From Streptococcus urinalis 2285-97 (lineage in GTDB: Bacteria > Bacillota > Bacilli > Lactobacillales > Streptococcaceae), in contig NZ_AEUZ02000001.1 of assembly GCF_000188055.2 (NCBI RefSeq), positions 124,001-188,000 of the forward strand: 64,000 nt of DNA. The letters are read 5' to 3'. The translations under genes were made by a program, and so were the position numbers. Below the pieces are notes generated by a model. The model searched no databases, had not been told where the DNA came from, and saw only the letters and a program-made list of their open reading frames with translations. Shown piece after piece: positions 1 through 8,471 of the stretch. The first letter of the stretch is position 1. Each line of letters opens with the position of its first letter.

Positions 1-2
1 AT

Positions 3-1181
3 TTCAGTACTAAAGTCAATCATATTCCTAAGGCTAATTATACTGCAAAATTATCTGGACAATATAAAAACCAGGCTATTGAAGTCAGCAAAGATTTTGA
101 TGGTGAAAATACAACTCTTGATTTGACAGTAACATTTAAAAATTTCACCGTCACCAGTAATTTGGGTGAGGGAGAGCTTTATTTTGATAAAACACGTATT
201 GGTAGTTTAAAAGAGGGACAGTATCAAGTAAAAGAGTATCCCTTAACAGATTCTGCAAAAGCTTATGTGGAGAAAAACTTTTCTGATGGTTCATTATTGT
301 CAGAGAAAAAAGATATTTCAAGTATTGATGATAATGCGACAGTTTCTTTAGATGCAACAAATCTATTGAATAATGAAACTGCAGGACAACAGTTAGTAAC
401 TATCTTTAACCAACTTATTCAATATGTTAACAGCGGTCAAGATGCCGCAAATATAGAATCCATTTTTGAAGGTGGGACGTCAAATCCATTTTATATAGGT
501 CTAAAAGATAGTGTTAAATCAAGGATGAGTACTGATAGTCGGAAGGCTTCAAGTTTTAATATTCCAAATATCAATCTAACAAGTCTGACTCAAATAGGTA
601 AAAACAGCTATCAAGTTAACTTCACCGCTGTCTATGACTTCTTTTATGATAAAGCAACAGATTCTGAGAAAGGAACAATTGGTCATGTTGTTCAGGATAT
701 TTCAGGACAATTAGTATTAAAAAAATCTGGTCAGTCTTATATTGTGACACAAAAAGGCCAACAAGAACTAAATGTGACAAAAGAAGATAACCAAGTTAAA
801 GCTGAAAGTGTTTTTCCAGAATCACTGATTGGGACTTGGACTGGAACTCAGAATGAATTAGAAGTGGAAATGACTTTTGCAAAAGACGGGACGATTACTC
901 GTAAAATCCATCAAAAAGATGGGAAAATACCTGATGAGACCAAGACTGCTAAAGTAACCTCGCTTGAAGATAAAGGAAATCATAATTACCTTTATCATTA
1001 TGATTCGTGTACTGACACAAGTGCCTTTATTACCAGTGGAATTGGTGGTGCTGGTGTTAAATATGCTTATGGTATACAGATTAATGATCAAAAAATTAAA
1101 ATTATTATCTGGCAAACAAGTATCAATTCAGACTTTAACTATGATAAACCAATGACTGGTCCCGAACTTAGTAAGAAATAA
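3..1181 (+). CDS. TcaA/YvbJ-like cell-envelope protein, 5' end outside the window
   Basis: The reading frame is open from the first bases, so this is the C-terminal part of a longer protein; the TTG at 123 is internal. Visible are an Ig-like segment (LTVTFKNFTVTSNL, then a YFDKTRIGSL turn), a central NTF2-like domain with alternating helices and strands, and a C-terminal lipocalin-like segment beginning LIGTWTGTQNELEVEMTF. This order resembles the extracytoplasmic region of TcaA/YvbJ-type zinc-ribbon membrane proteins of Firmicutes, whose N-terminus (zinc ribbon plus one membrane helix) would lie upstream. The family is linked to cell-wall stress; the exact role here is unknown. Family assignment is from domain order only. 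Confidence 0.55.
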   Translation, partial: FSTKVNHIPKANYTAKLSGQYKNQAIEVSKDFDGENTTLDLTVTFKNFTVTSNLGEGELYFDKTRIGSLKEGQYQVKEYPLTDSAKAYVEKNFSDGSLLSEKKDISSIDDNATVSLDATNLLNNETAGQQLVTIFNQLIQYVNSGQDAANIESIFEGGTSNPFYIGLKDSVKSRMSTDSRKASSFNIPNINLTSLTQIGKNSYQVNFTAVYDFFYDKATDSEKGTIGHVVQDISGQLVLKKSGQSYIVTQKGQQELNVTKEDNQVKAESVFPESLIGTWTGTQNELEVEMTFAKDGTITRKIHQKDGKIPDETKTAKVTSLEDKGNHNYLYHYDSCTDTSAFITSGIGGAGVKYAYGIQINDQKIKIIIWQTSINSDFNYDKPMTGPELSKK

Positions 1182-1183
1182 AA

Positions 1184-1212
1184 AAAGAGCATATCCTTGT
1201 GGTATGCTCTTT
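1184..1212. terminator. bidirectional intrinsic terminator
   Basis: A 10-bp stem (AAAGAGCATA / TATGCTCTTT) has A and T runs on its two sides. It sits between the convergent TcaA-like gene and the pseudouridine synthase gene and touches the stop codon of the latter. Confidence 0.85.
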
Positions 1213-2081
1213 TAAAAGTAAGTAGCTAATATTTTTTCAAATGAATCTGAGATTGCATTTACCCTAATTTTTTCAAGTGATAATGGATGGATAAAACTTA
1301 ATCTATGCGCGTGTAACATTAAACGACTAGCTTTTTCAGTAGCATATAGTGGATCACCAATAATAGCATGTCTATGATAAGCTAGATGAACTCTAATTTG
1401 ATGGGTGCGTCCGGTTTTTAAACGGCAATTAATCAAACTGACATGACTTCCTTTTTTAAGTAACCTGACCTCAGTAATAGCATTCTGACCGTATTTTTGA
1501 TCCACGATACGTTTTCGTCTATCGTGACGGTGACGCCCGATTTTATCTTTGTAGACGACCGTTTTAGAATCAAATGGTCTTTCGGTTACTGCCCAATACT
1601 CCCGATAAATGGTTTTATTTTCTAGAAGACGATTTAAGATAGGCAAAATAAAGGGATTTTTGGCAAATAAGATGGCACCACTTGTTTCCATATCTAGACG
1701 ATGAACAACATAACAAGTTTGCTTTGTATAAGCGCACACATGGTTTAATAAAGCAATCTCGTTAGGTTCATTGCCATGCGTTTTAATGCCCTCAGGTTTG
1801 TTGACAACAATCAAGTGTTCATCTTCGTAAAGACAGTCTATTTTATGACTATCTCCCCAAAGGATTTTCTTTTCAGGATAGACAGAATCTTCAAAATAAA
1901 GTTTAATCAAATCACCAGGTTTGACGACAGTTTGCCAATTAATATTGTGTCCGTTTATCCAAATATGCTTAGTTGTTCTTAGATAATGTCTGACTTTACG
2001 TGGAATGAGTAAAGAATCCTCCAGCAAAGTTTTAACTGTGGATTCAGGATATGGGTTTTGAAATCCTATTTCAAATGTCAT
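1212..2081 (-). CDS. RluA-family 23S rRNA/tRNA pseudouridine synthase
   Basis: The protein has 289 residues. Its catalytic motif is HRLDMETSGAILFAKN, where the Asp is the nucleophile of the RluA/RluD family, and GRTHQIRVHLA follows near the C-terminus. The N-terminal segment, with VRHYLRTTKHIWING and a PGDLI turn, looks like an S4-type RNA-binding fold. It isomerises uridine to pseudouridine in structured RNA in the cytosol; the target base cannot be told from sequence. Its start overlaps the stop of the small gene upstream by 4 nt (ATGA), so the two are probably translationally coupled. Confidence 0.9.
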   Translation of the reverse strand: MTFEIGFQNPYPESTVKTLLEDSLLIPRKVRHYLRTTKHIWINGHNINWQTVVKPGDLIKLYFEDSVYPEKKILWGDSHKIDCLYEDEHLIVVNKPEGIKTHGNEPNEIALLNHVCAYTKQTCYVVHRLDMETSGAILFAKNPFILPILNRLLENKTIYREYWAVTERPFDSKTVVYKDKIGRHRHDRRKRIVDQKYGQNAITEVRLLKKGSHVSLINCRLKTGRTHQIRVHLAYHRHAIIGDPLYATEKASRLMLHAHRLSFIHPLSLEKIRVNAISDSFEKILATYF

Positions 2082-2275
2082 TGTTCATTATCGCTATCAT
2101 TTAACCAAGCTTGGTATTTATCCACTAAGTTGATGGCCATTTGAGTCGCAATCGCAGCAGAGAAAGCTTCAGTTCCTTCTAACTCTTCATCGGCAACTTC
2201 TAATTTCGTTTCATCGTAAATTTCTTTTAAACTTTCTGGTGATAATGTTTCTTTAAATGCATCAAATTTATTCAT
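2078..2275 (-). CDS. small acidic conserved hypothetical protein
   Basis: This 65-residue protein is very acidic (EVADEELEGTE), has no signal peptide and is predicted mainly helical. I do not recognise a named family. It is the first gene of a two-gene unit with the pseudouridine synthase (4-nt overlap). An AGGA sequence lies a few bases upstream of the ATG on the minus strand. A cytosolic accessory or regulatory role is possible but not shown. Confidence 0.65.
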   Translation of the reverse strand: MNKFDAFKETLSPESLKEIYDETKLEVADEELEGTEAFSAAIATQMAINLVDKYQAWLNDSDNEQ

Positions 2276-2428
2276 ATCAAATATCCTCTCAAGTATACAG
2301 TCTGCTTATTAATAACAAGTCAATGTTTTTTATTTATTATACCATTATTTTTTTCATAATTTATGGAAAAAAGAAGGAAAAAAGCGACAAAAAATAGCTT
2401 TTTTAAGGTTGTTTTTTTAAGAAATTGT

Positions 2429-2434
2429 TATAAT
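2429..2434 (+). promoter_or_regulatory. -10 box of the Rid-family gene
   Basis: A perfect TATAAT lies 47 nt before the ATG at 2481. No convincing -35 box is seen at 16-18 nt spacing; a TTGTTT lies at 14 nt. Confidence 0.55.
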
Positions 2435-2480
2435 AAAGTATTGTTAAAAAAAAGAGTTTAAATTTGGATGAGGGAAAGAA

Positions 2481-2861
2481 ATGAAAAGTATTACAAGATA
2501 TGATGTTAGTGATGAATCTGCCTACACAGGATTAGTTGGTGCTGGTGATTTTTATTTCATTAACTTTTGTACAGGACCTGTCGGAGAGTCTATTGAAGCA
2601 CAAATCAATGGTGCTTTTGATGAGTTAGAACGTCGACTTGGTTTAGTAGGATTAACATTAGAAGCAGTGGTCAAAATGGATTGCCTGTTTAGAGATATTT
2701 GGAATGTCTCTATTATGGAGAAGGTTATTAAAGAACGTTTTGATGGAAAATTCCCTGCTCGAAAATCAATTCAAACTGAGTTTGCACACAGTGGTGGTGA
2801 AAATGGAATGCAATTCCAGGTTGATGCTATGGCATACTCAAAAACCATTACTATAAAATAA
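2481..2861 (+). CDS. RidA/YjgF/UK114-family protein
   Basis: The 126-residue protein has the Rid fold pattern: GDFYFINFCTGPVGESIEAQINGA..ELE near the N-terminus, then GLTLEAVVKMDCLFRDI, and FPARKSIQ. Classical RidA hydrolyses reactive enamine/imine intermediates from PLP enzymes and has an Arg in a CVRV-like motif near the C-terminus. That motif is not obvious here (FQVDAMAYSK), so this is a Rid relative rather than certain RidA. It sits alone upstream of pbp2A. The start is preceded by GAGGGAAAG. Confidence 0.75.
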   Translation: MKSITRYDVSDESAYTGLVGAGDFYFINFCTGPVGESIEAQINGAFDELERRLGLVGLTLEAVVKMDCLFRDIWNVSIMEKVIKERFDGKFPARKSIQTEFAHSGGENGMQFQVDAMAYSKTITIK

Positions 2862-2895
2862 GGAAAGCCGTTTAAATAACAGTTAATTTTGACAT

Positions 2896-5223
2896 ATGTA
2901 TTTATTGACATTATTAAAAAAGAAATTTTTTCCTGATCGCCCACGTCATTCAAATCAAAAGGCGATCAAGAAGCATCAAGAAGAGAATTTTGAGGAAACA
3001 AAAGCGTATTCCTTTAGCCAAGAATCTAAAGAAGAACAAGTATCAAAAAATGAGTCAAGAAAAGGCTATACCAGAAGTCATTATGATACAGAAGAAAAAA
3101 AGACTTACCCAGCCTGGATTGAGACATTCAGGCATTTTGTTCCTTCTCCACAACATCCAATAAGACGTTTTTGGAGAAGATACCATATTGGGAAAATTTT
3201 AATCATTGCCATTTCATTATTTATCTTGACAATGGGGTCTTATCTGTTTTACCTTTCAAAGACTGCTAAAGTATCAGACTTGCAGTCTGCCTTGAAAGCG
3301 ACAACTATGATTTATGACAATAAGAATAAATACGCAGGTAGATTATCAGGTCAAAAAGGAACTTATGTCGAATTAGACAAAATTTCAGATAATCTTGAAA
3401 ATGCCGTTATCGCTACTGAAGATAGAACATTTTACACAAATAATGGTATCAATATAAAACGGTTCTTACTTGCTGTAATCACTGCAGGTCACTTCGGTGG
3501 TGGCTCAACCATTACCCAACAATTGGCAAAAAATGCTTATTTGAGTCAGGATCAGACGATCAAACGTAAAGCAAGAGAGTTTTTCTTAGCTTTGGAGTTG
3601 ACTAAAAAATACAGTAAAAAAGAAATCTTAACCATGTATCTCAATAATGCTTACTTTGGTAATGGTGTATGGGGTGTTGAAGATGCTAGTCAAAAGTATT
3701 TTGGGACTAGTGCAGCAAATCTGACAGTTGATGAATCTGCTGTTTTAGCTGGCATGCTAAAAGGACCTGAAATATACAATCCTATTTATTCCATAAAAAA
3801 TGCCACAGCGAGACGAGACACTGTTTTGCAGGCCATGGTAGATGCTAAAAAAATTACTCAAAGTCAAGCAAATCAAGCAAAACAAATAGGTATTGGGAAT
3901 CGCTTGTCTGATAATTACATTGGTAAAACAAATGATTACAATTACCCATCCTATTTTGATGCTGTAGTCAACGAAGCCATTTCCAAATATGGAATATCAG
4001 AAAAAGATTTGGTTAACAATGGCTACAAAATCTATACAGAACTAGATCAAAATTATCAGACTGGTATGCAGACTACTTTTGATAATACTGCTCTATTTCC
4101 AACTTCTGACTACGATGGTACCACAGCACAAGGTGCAAGTGTTGCTTTAGATCCAAAAACTGGCGGGGTAAGGGGATTAGTAGGACGAGTAAGTAGTACA
4201 GAGAACCCAACTTTTAGAAGTTTTAACTATGCTACTCAGGCAAAACGAAGCCCAGCTTCAAGTATCAAACCCTTAGTTGTTTATTCTCCAGCAATTGCTG
4301 AGGGGTGGTCTATTTCTAAAGAGTTACCAAACCAAATTACTAATTTTAATGGCTATGAACCACATAACTATGCAAATTATGAATCCGAAGATGTTCCTAT
4401 GTATCAAGCATTAGCAAACTCTTACAATATTCCTGCCGTGTCTGTTTTAAATCAAATTGGAATAAACAAGGCATTTACTTATGGAAATAAGTTTGGTCTT
4501 GATATGTCTAATGTTAAAAAAGAATTTGGAGTTGCTTTAGGTGGTGGTGTCGTAACAAATCCTCTTGAGATGGCGCAAGCTTATTCTACTTTTGCTAATA
4601 ATGGCGTTATGCATACAGCTCACTTGATTACAAAAATTGAAACTGCAAGTGGTAAAACGGTTAAAACCTATACGGATAGATCGAAGCGCGTGATTAGTCA
4701 GTCAGTCTCTGATAAGATGACAAGCATGATGCTTGGAACCTTTTCAAATGGTTCTGCTGTTAATGCCAATGTTTATGGATACACATTGGCTGGTAAAACT
4801 GGGACAACCGAAACAGATTTTAACTCAGATCTAACAGGTGACCAATGGGTCATTGGGTACACACCAGATGTTGTCATAAGTCAGTGGATAGGTTTTAATA
4901 AAACAGATGAACATCATTATTTGACAGATTCTAGTGCAGGAACAGCATCTCAGATTTTTAGTACACAAGCTTCCTATATATTGCCATATACAAAAGGCAC
5001 GCTGTTTGATGTGAAAAATGCCTATTTCCAAAATGGAATTGATCCTATTTATCGGGCAAATGATAGTACAAATGAGACGGCGACGGAGTCTAGAAGTATC
5101 ATCGATGACTTGAAAGAATCAGCATCAAATGCGACGAAAAAACTCAATGATGCAGTAGACAAATCTGGTATAAAAGAAGATGCACAATCACTTTGGAATA
5201 GCATTAAAGACTACTTTAGATAA
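2896..5223 (+). CDS. pbp2A: class A penicillin-binding protein 2A
   Basis: This bifunctional peptidoglycan glycosyltransferase/transpeptidase has 775 residues. A basic cytoplasmic tail (about 1-98) is followed by one membrane helix (about 99-120). The GT51 domain shows ATEDRTFY (Glu175), GGSTITQQLAKN and LELTKKYSKKEI with the second Glu. The transpeptidase domain shows SSIK (Ser455), SYN (509-511) and KTGT (634-637). The C-terminal tail is a low-complexity helix. The ATG at 2896 lacks a good Shine-Dalgarno; a TTG at 2905 in the same frame is an alternative start. It lies upstream of rpmG-secE-nusG, as in S. pyogenes. Confidence 0.95.
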   Translation: MYLLTLLKKKFFPDRPRHSNQKAIKKHQEENFEETKAYSFSQESKEEQVSKNESRKGYTRSHYDTEEKKTYPAWIETFRHFVPSPQHPIRRFWRRYHIGKILIIAISLFILTMGSYLFYLSKTAKVSDLQSALKATTMIYDNKNKYAGRLSGQKGTYVELDKISDNLENAVIATEDRTFYTNNGINIKRFLLAVITAGHFGGGSTITQQLAKNAYLSQDQTIKRKAREFFLALELTKKYSKKEILTMYLNNAYFGNGVWGVEDASQKYFGTSAANLTVDESAVLAGMLKGPEIYNPIYSIKNATARRDTVLQAMVDAKKITQSQANQAKQIGIGNRLSDNYIGKTNDYNYPSYFDAVVNEAISKYGISEKDLVNNGYKIYTELDQNYQTGMQTTFDNTALFPTSDYDGTTAQGASVALDPKTGGVRGLVGRVSSTENPTFRSFNYATQAKRSPASSIKPLVVYSPAIAEGWSISKELPNQITNFNGYEPHNYANYESEDVPMYQALANSYNIPAVSVLNQIGINKAFTYGNKFGLDMSNVKKEFGVALGGGVVTNPLEMAQAYSTFANNGVMHTAHLITKIETASGKTVKTYTDRSKRVISQSVSDKMTSMMLGTFSNGSAVNANVYGYTLAGKTGTTETDFNSDLTGDQWVIGYTPDVVISQWIGFNKTDEHHYLTDSSAGTASQIFSTQASYILPYTKGTLFDVKNAYFQNGIDPIYRANDSTNETATESRSIIDDLKESASNATKKLNDAVDKSGIKEDAQSLWNSIKDYFR

Positions 5224-5224
5224 C

Positions 5225-5253
5225 TTGCTAAAACGATAGAAGCATGCTACAAT
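5225..5253 (+). promoter_or_regulatory. promoter of rpmG-secE
   Basis: TTGCTA, a 17-nt spacer and TACAAT, with an upstream TG forming an extended -10. It starts immediately after the pbp2A stop codon. Confidence 0.7.
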
Positions 5254-5271
5254 AACATCTACGGAGGGATT

Positions 5272-5424
5272 ATGGCACAGAAAAAAGCAAGCCTAGCGTG
5301 CGTCGAATGTGGGAGTCGCAACTACTCTATCGGAGTGAGCAGTAATCCAAAACCAACGCGTCTAGAAGTTAATAAGTATTGTAAATATTGTAAAAAATAT
5401 ACCTTGCATAAAGAAACAAGATAA
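5272..5424 (+). CDS. rpmG: 50S ribosomal protein L33 (zinc-binding form)
   Basis: A 50-residue basic protein starting [18 protein letters not shown]. The four cysteines in two pairs (C10-x2-C13 and C37-x2-C40) make the zinc-ribbon (C+) version of L33. A strong CGGAGG lies before the ATG. It is followed 17 nt later by secE, the usual streptococcal arrangement. C+ ribosomal proteins are often paired elsewhere in the genome with zinc-independent paralogues; none is in this window. Confidence 0.95.
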   Translation: MAQKKASLACVECGSRNYSIGVSSNPKPTRLEVNKYCKYCKKYTLHKETR

Positions 5425-5441
5425 AAGAAAGGATGAAGCTC

Positions 5442-5618
5442 GTGAAATTTATCAGCGGCACCTTCAGATTACTGAAGGACACAACATGGCCAGACCGCAA
5501 ACAACGCTGGAAAGATTTTCTTTCAGTGCTTGAATACACACTCTTTTTCACTGTTGTCATTTATATATTTGACAAAGTACTCTCAACAGGAGTTGTTAAA
5601 CTACTTGATTTATTTTAA
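5442..5618 (+). CDS. secE: preprotein translocase subunit SecE
   Basis: A 58-residue single-span protein of the short Gram-positive SecE type. The amphipathic helix with the TTWPDRKQRWKDF motif precedes one membrane helix (about 30-48). I choose GTG 5442 rather than ATG 5433, because the Shine-Dalgarno GAAAGGA ends about 8 nt before the GTG and overlaps the ATG; this also gives the typical family length. It is part of the SecYEG channel. Co-transcribed with rpmG and closed by a strong terminator, so nusG has its own promoter. Confidence 0.92.
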   Translation: MKFISGTFRLLKDTTWPDRKQRWKDFLSVLEYTLFFTVVIYIFDKVLSTGVVKLLDLF

Positions 5619-5630
5619 TGTCATTAAGTG

Positions 5631-5654
5631 AACCAGCCTCTAGGCTGGTTTTTT
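5631..5654 (+). terminator. terminator after secE
   Basis: Stem AACCAGCC / GGCTGGTT with a 4-nt loop and a T run. Confidence 0.9.
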
Positions 5655-5678
5655 ACTGGACTAAACAACGGTAATTCA

Positions 5679-5707
5679 TTGACACTTGTTTTGAAATCTA
5701 TTATAAT
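5679..5707 (+). promoter_or_regulatory. near-consensus nusG promoter
   Basis: TTGACA at 5679-5684 and TATAAT at 5702-5707 with a 17-nt spacer: both hexamers are perfect. Predicted transcription start is near 5714. Confidence 0.92.
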
Positions 5708-5729
5708 TTAAATGAAAAAGTCGCACAAG

Positions 5730-5750
5730 AAAGCCTAAGGAGGCTTTTTT
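5730..5750 (+). terminator. terminator-like hairpin in the nusG leader (candidate attenuator)
   Basis: AAAGCCT / AGGCTTT with a 4-nt loop, followed directly by a T run. It lies between the nusG promoter and its ATG at 5770, so nusG transcripts must read through it. Confidence 0.75.
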
Positions 5751-5769
5751 ATAATGAAAGGAAATGCTA

Positions 5770-6309
5770 ATGTTAGATTCTTTTGATAAAGGTTGGTTTG
5801 TTTTACAAACTTACTCAGGTTATGAAAATAAAGTCAAAGAAAACTTACTTCAACGTGCCCAAACTTATAATATGCTTGACAATATCTTACGTGTGGAAAT
5901 CCCAACACAAACAGTTAATGTCGAAAAAAATGGAAAAACGAAAGAAGTTGAAGAAAATCGTTTTCCAGGTTATGTTCTCGTTGAAATGGTGATGACTGAC
6001 GAAGCTTGGTTTGTTGTTCGTAATACGCCAAATGTTACAGGTTTTGTGGGTTCACATGGTAACCGTTCTAAACCAACACCATTGTTGGAGGAAGAAATTC
6101 GTTCTATCTTAATTTCTATGGGACAAACGGTTGATGTCTTTGATACCAATATTAAAGAAGGTGACGTTGTTCAAATCATTGATGGTGCCTTTATGGGACA
6201 AGAAGGTCGCGTAGTTGAGATTGAAAATAACAAAGTAAAATTATTGATTAATATGTTTGGTTCTGAGACACTTGCAGAAGTTGAATTATACCAAATTGCC
6301 GAACTCTAA
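5770..6309 (+). CDS. nusG: transcription termination/antitermination factor NusG
   Basis: The protein has 179 residues from ATG 5770. This start is chosen because AAAGGA at 5757-5762 is 7 nt away, while the ATG at 5764 is too close to it. The NGN domain (about 1-115) shows GWFVLQTYSGYENKVKENL and FPGYVLVEM; the C-terminal KOW domain shows EGDVVQIIDGAFMGQEGRV. NusG binds RNA polymerase and couples it to Rho or ribosomes. The gene has its own strong promoter and a hairpin in its leader, suggesting feedback control. Confidence 0.95.
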   Translation: MLDSFDKGWFVLQTYSGYENKVKENLLQRAQTYNMLDNILRVEIPTQTVNVEKNGKTKEVEENRFPGYVLVEMVMTDEAWFVVRNTPNVTGFVGSHGNRSKPTPLLEEEIRSILISMGQTVDVFDTNIKEGDVVQIIDGAFMGQEGRVVEIENNKVKLLINMFGSETLAEVELYQIAEL

Positions 6310-6312
6310 GAT

Positions 6313-6341
6313 AAAACCGACTTACAATAAGTCGGTTTTTT
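6313..6341 (+). terminator. terminator after nusG
   Basis: A 12-bp stem (AAAACCGACTTA / TAAGTCGGTTTT) with a 3-nt loop and T run. Confidence 0.93.
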
Positions 6342-6652
6342 AATGTCTTATTCATTTTTAAATAAAAAATTATCAAGTATTTCTTAAAAAAAGAGATGCT
6401 TTTTTTATTAAACCAAGATAAGTTACTTCCTTTCAAAATAGCATTATTAATATTGAAAGAACTCATCCAAATATGAAATAAAGATGAAAATGGAAAGAAA
6501 ACATTAAATTTTTAAAAACATTACTTTTAATGTTTATTTATAAAAAATTAAGGTGTATAATAAAAATGAAATTTATATTAGGATAATTTCACATAAAAAT
6601 ATTACTTACTCTTAACAATAAGATTGTTTAGAAAATGTTAAAAGGGGAAAAG
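6342..6652. other. AT-rich intergenic region upstream of a broken surface-protein gene
   Basis: About 310 nt without a gene. The only signal I see is a TATAAT at 6556-6561, giving a leader of roughly 85 nt before the ATG at 6653. An AAAGGGGAAAAG ribosome-binding site lies just before that ATG. No repeat or riboswitch was recognised. Confidence 0.5.
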
Positions 6653-8294
6653 ATGAAAAAAGGTTAAATACTTTTTAAGAAAATCTGCCTACTGTCTTGC
6701 TTCTGTATCGGCAGCTTTTATTGTGTGTAATGCAACTATCCACGCTGATGCAACAACAGGATTAGATGAAAACACAACGTTAACTGCAAATGAAGCTTCA
6801 TCTGCTGAGGATAAGTTTGCAAATACATGGGAAAATGTAGCAAATGATGTAGCTGAGAAAGATAATGTTGATCCAAGTAAAGTAAAAGATGCACAATTTG
6901 CTACTTTAGAAAAACTAAAACAACTTGGTACAGATGTAGTTGATCCTGAAATTACAAGAATTGTTAATGAAGCAACGGATGCTATTTTTAATGCAACTTC
7001 AGTTTCTGCTGTAAACCAATTATTGAATCAAGCAGTTCAAGATGTACAACATGTACAACAAGAACTGAAAGATAAAGCTGCTGTTGAAGCAAAAGTAACA
7101 TCAGATGCTGAAAATTTGACTAAAGTAGAAGCAGAAACAGCTATTGCTACTGAAACAGAACGATTACAAGATGCTAAAGTAGAGGATATTACTCGTCTAT
7201 ACGCTGACACTTCACTTACAGATCAACAAAAATCTGATTTTGAAGAAAAAATGATTGAAGCAACTTCAATTGATGAATTAACAACAATAAATAGTGAAGT
7301 TGAAGAAACAAAATTAGCTAATAATGCTTCAGGAATCTCAGATGGTTTGAACGATATTACTGGAGGGGAAGTAAAAACTGTAAAAGATTATGCATTAGAA
7401 GATGCTAAATCACTTGCCAAATCTGCTCTAAAATCAGAGGGTGCTTCAGATTTTTACATCAATAAAATTGATTCAGCTAATACAGTTGAAGGTGTTAATT
7501 CACTTAAAGATTCTATCATTGAATCATTAAAAGCTTCAAATGCTGAAAAATACAATGCCAATGTATTAGTTTCTTACGTTGATACTGAAGGTAATGTCCT
7601 TCGCGAAACAGTTGCAGTTTCTCAAGGTCAAAAAGACTTTGATTACAACACAATTCCACTTCGTCTTGATAACTTAACAGTTAACGGACAAGAATATGCT
7701 TTCAAGATGGTTCAAGAAGGATCAGCTCCAGAAGTTGGAACAACTAAAGAAGGCGATACTCGAGTTGTTTACGTCTATAGTAAAGTAGCTCCTATGATGT
7801 CATTAACTCCAGCTGAAAAAGTTGAAACACCAACTACAAATGCTTACTCATTAGTATTAGATAAAACTGGTGAGACAGTAGCACTTGGTAATTTTGCAAC
7901 ACCAAAAGAAGCAAAAGAAGCAGCCTTGACAGAATTAGCAAAACCATTTGGAAAATACGCTGGTTACTCATTTGATCGTTTCGTTGGCACACGTATTATC
8001 GCTAAGAAAGCTGAAAATACTGTAGTACCAGAAACACCTGAAATGGCACCAAAATCACCAGAAACAATTCCTCCAATGACCTTAGCACCAGCTAAGAAAG
8101 CTGATCCAGTTATAAAAGAAACAAAATAAGATAAAACACAAGCACCAAAAGCTTCAACTGTTAAAAAAGAAGAAGCTAAGAAAGCTGAATTACCTACTAC
8201 AGGTGAAACAACAAATCCATTCTTTACAGCAGCTTTAGCAGTTATTGCAACAGCAGGCGCAGTAGCAGTTGTTGGAAAACGTAAAGAAGATTAA
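6653..8294 (+). pseudogene. LPXTG surface protein with GA-type albumin-binding module (double-broken)
   Basis: The gene begins ATG AAA AAA GGT TAA, so translation stops after four codons. Removing one base in this run restores a signal peptide (MKKVKYFLRKSAYCLASVSA, cut near IHADA). A long body follows: helical repeats, then a GA module (about 7378-7540: LEDAKSLAKSALKSEG, SDFYINKI, ANTVEGVNSLKDSI), a MucBP-like domain (VLVSYVDTEGNVL) and a Pro-rich wall region. An in-frame TAA at 8127-8129 precedes the intact sorting signal [12 protein letters not shown], a hydrophobic span and KRKED. GA modules bind serum albumin in related streptococci. As read, the gene can be neither exported nor wall-anchored. 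Confidence 0.8.
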
Positions 8295-8325
8295 TTATTA
8301 GCATTTCTCTAAACTTATCTTATTA

Positions 8326-8354
8326 AAAGGAGACCGATTTTGGTCTCTTTTTTT
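8326..8354 (+). terminator. terminator after the LPXTG pseudogene
   Basis: AAAGGAGACC / GGTCTCTTTT stem (one G-U pair) with T run. Confidence 0.85.
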
Positions 8355-8471
8355 GTATAAAGATAATATTATTTTTTGAATTATGTATTAATGTATTGAT
8401 ACAATAAAAAGTTATTGTTATTATAAAAAATGTCAAGACAAGACAAAAAATTATTTTAAGGAGGGTCTTTA

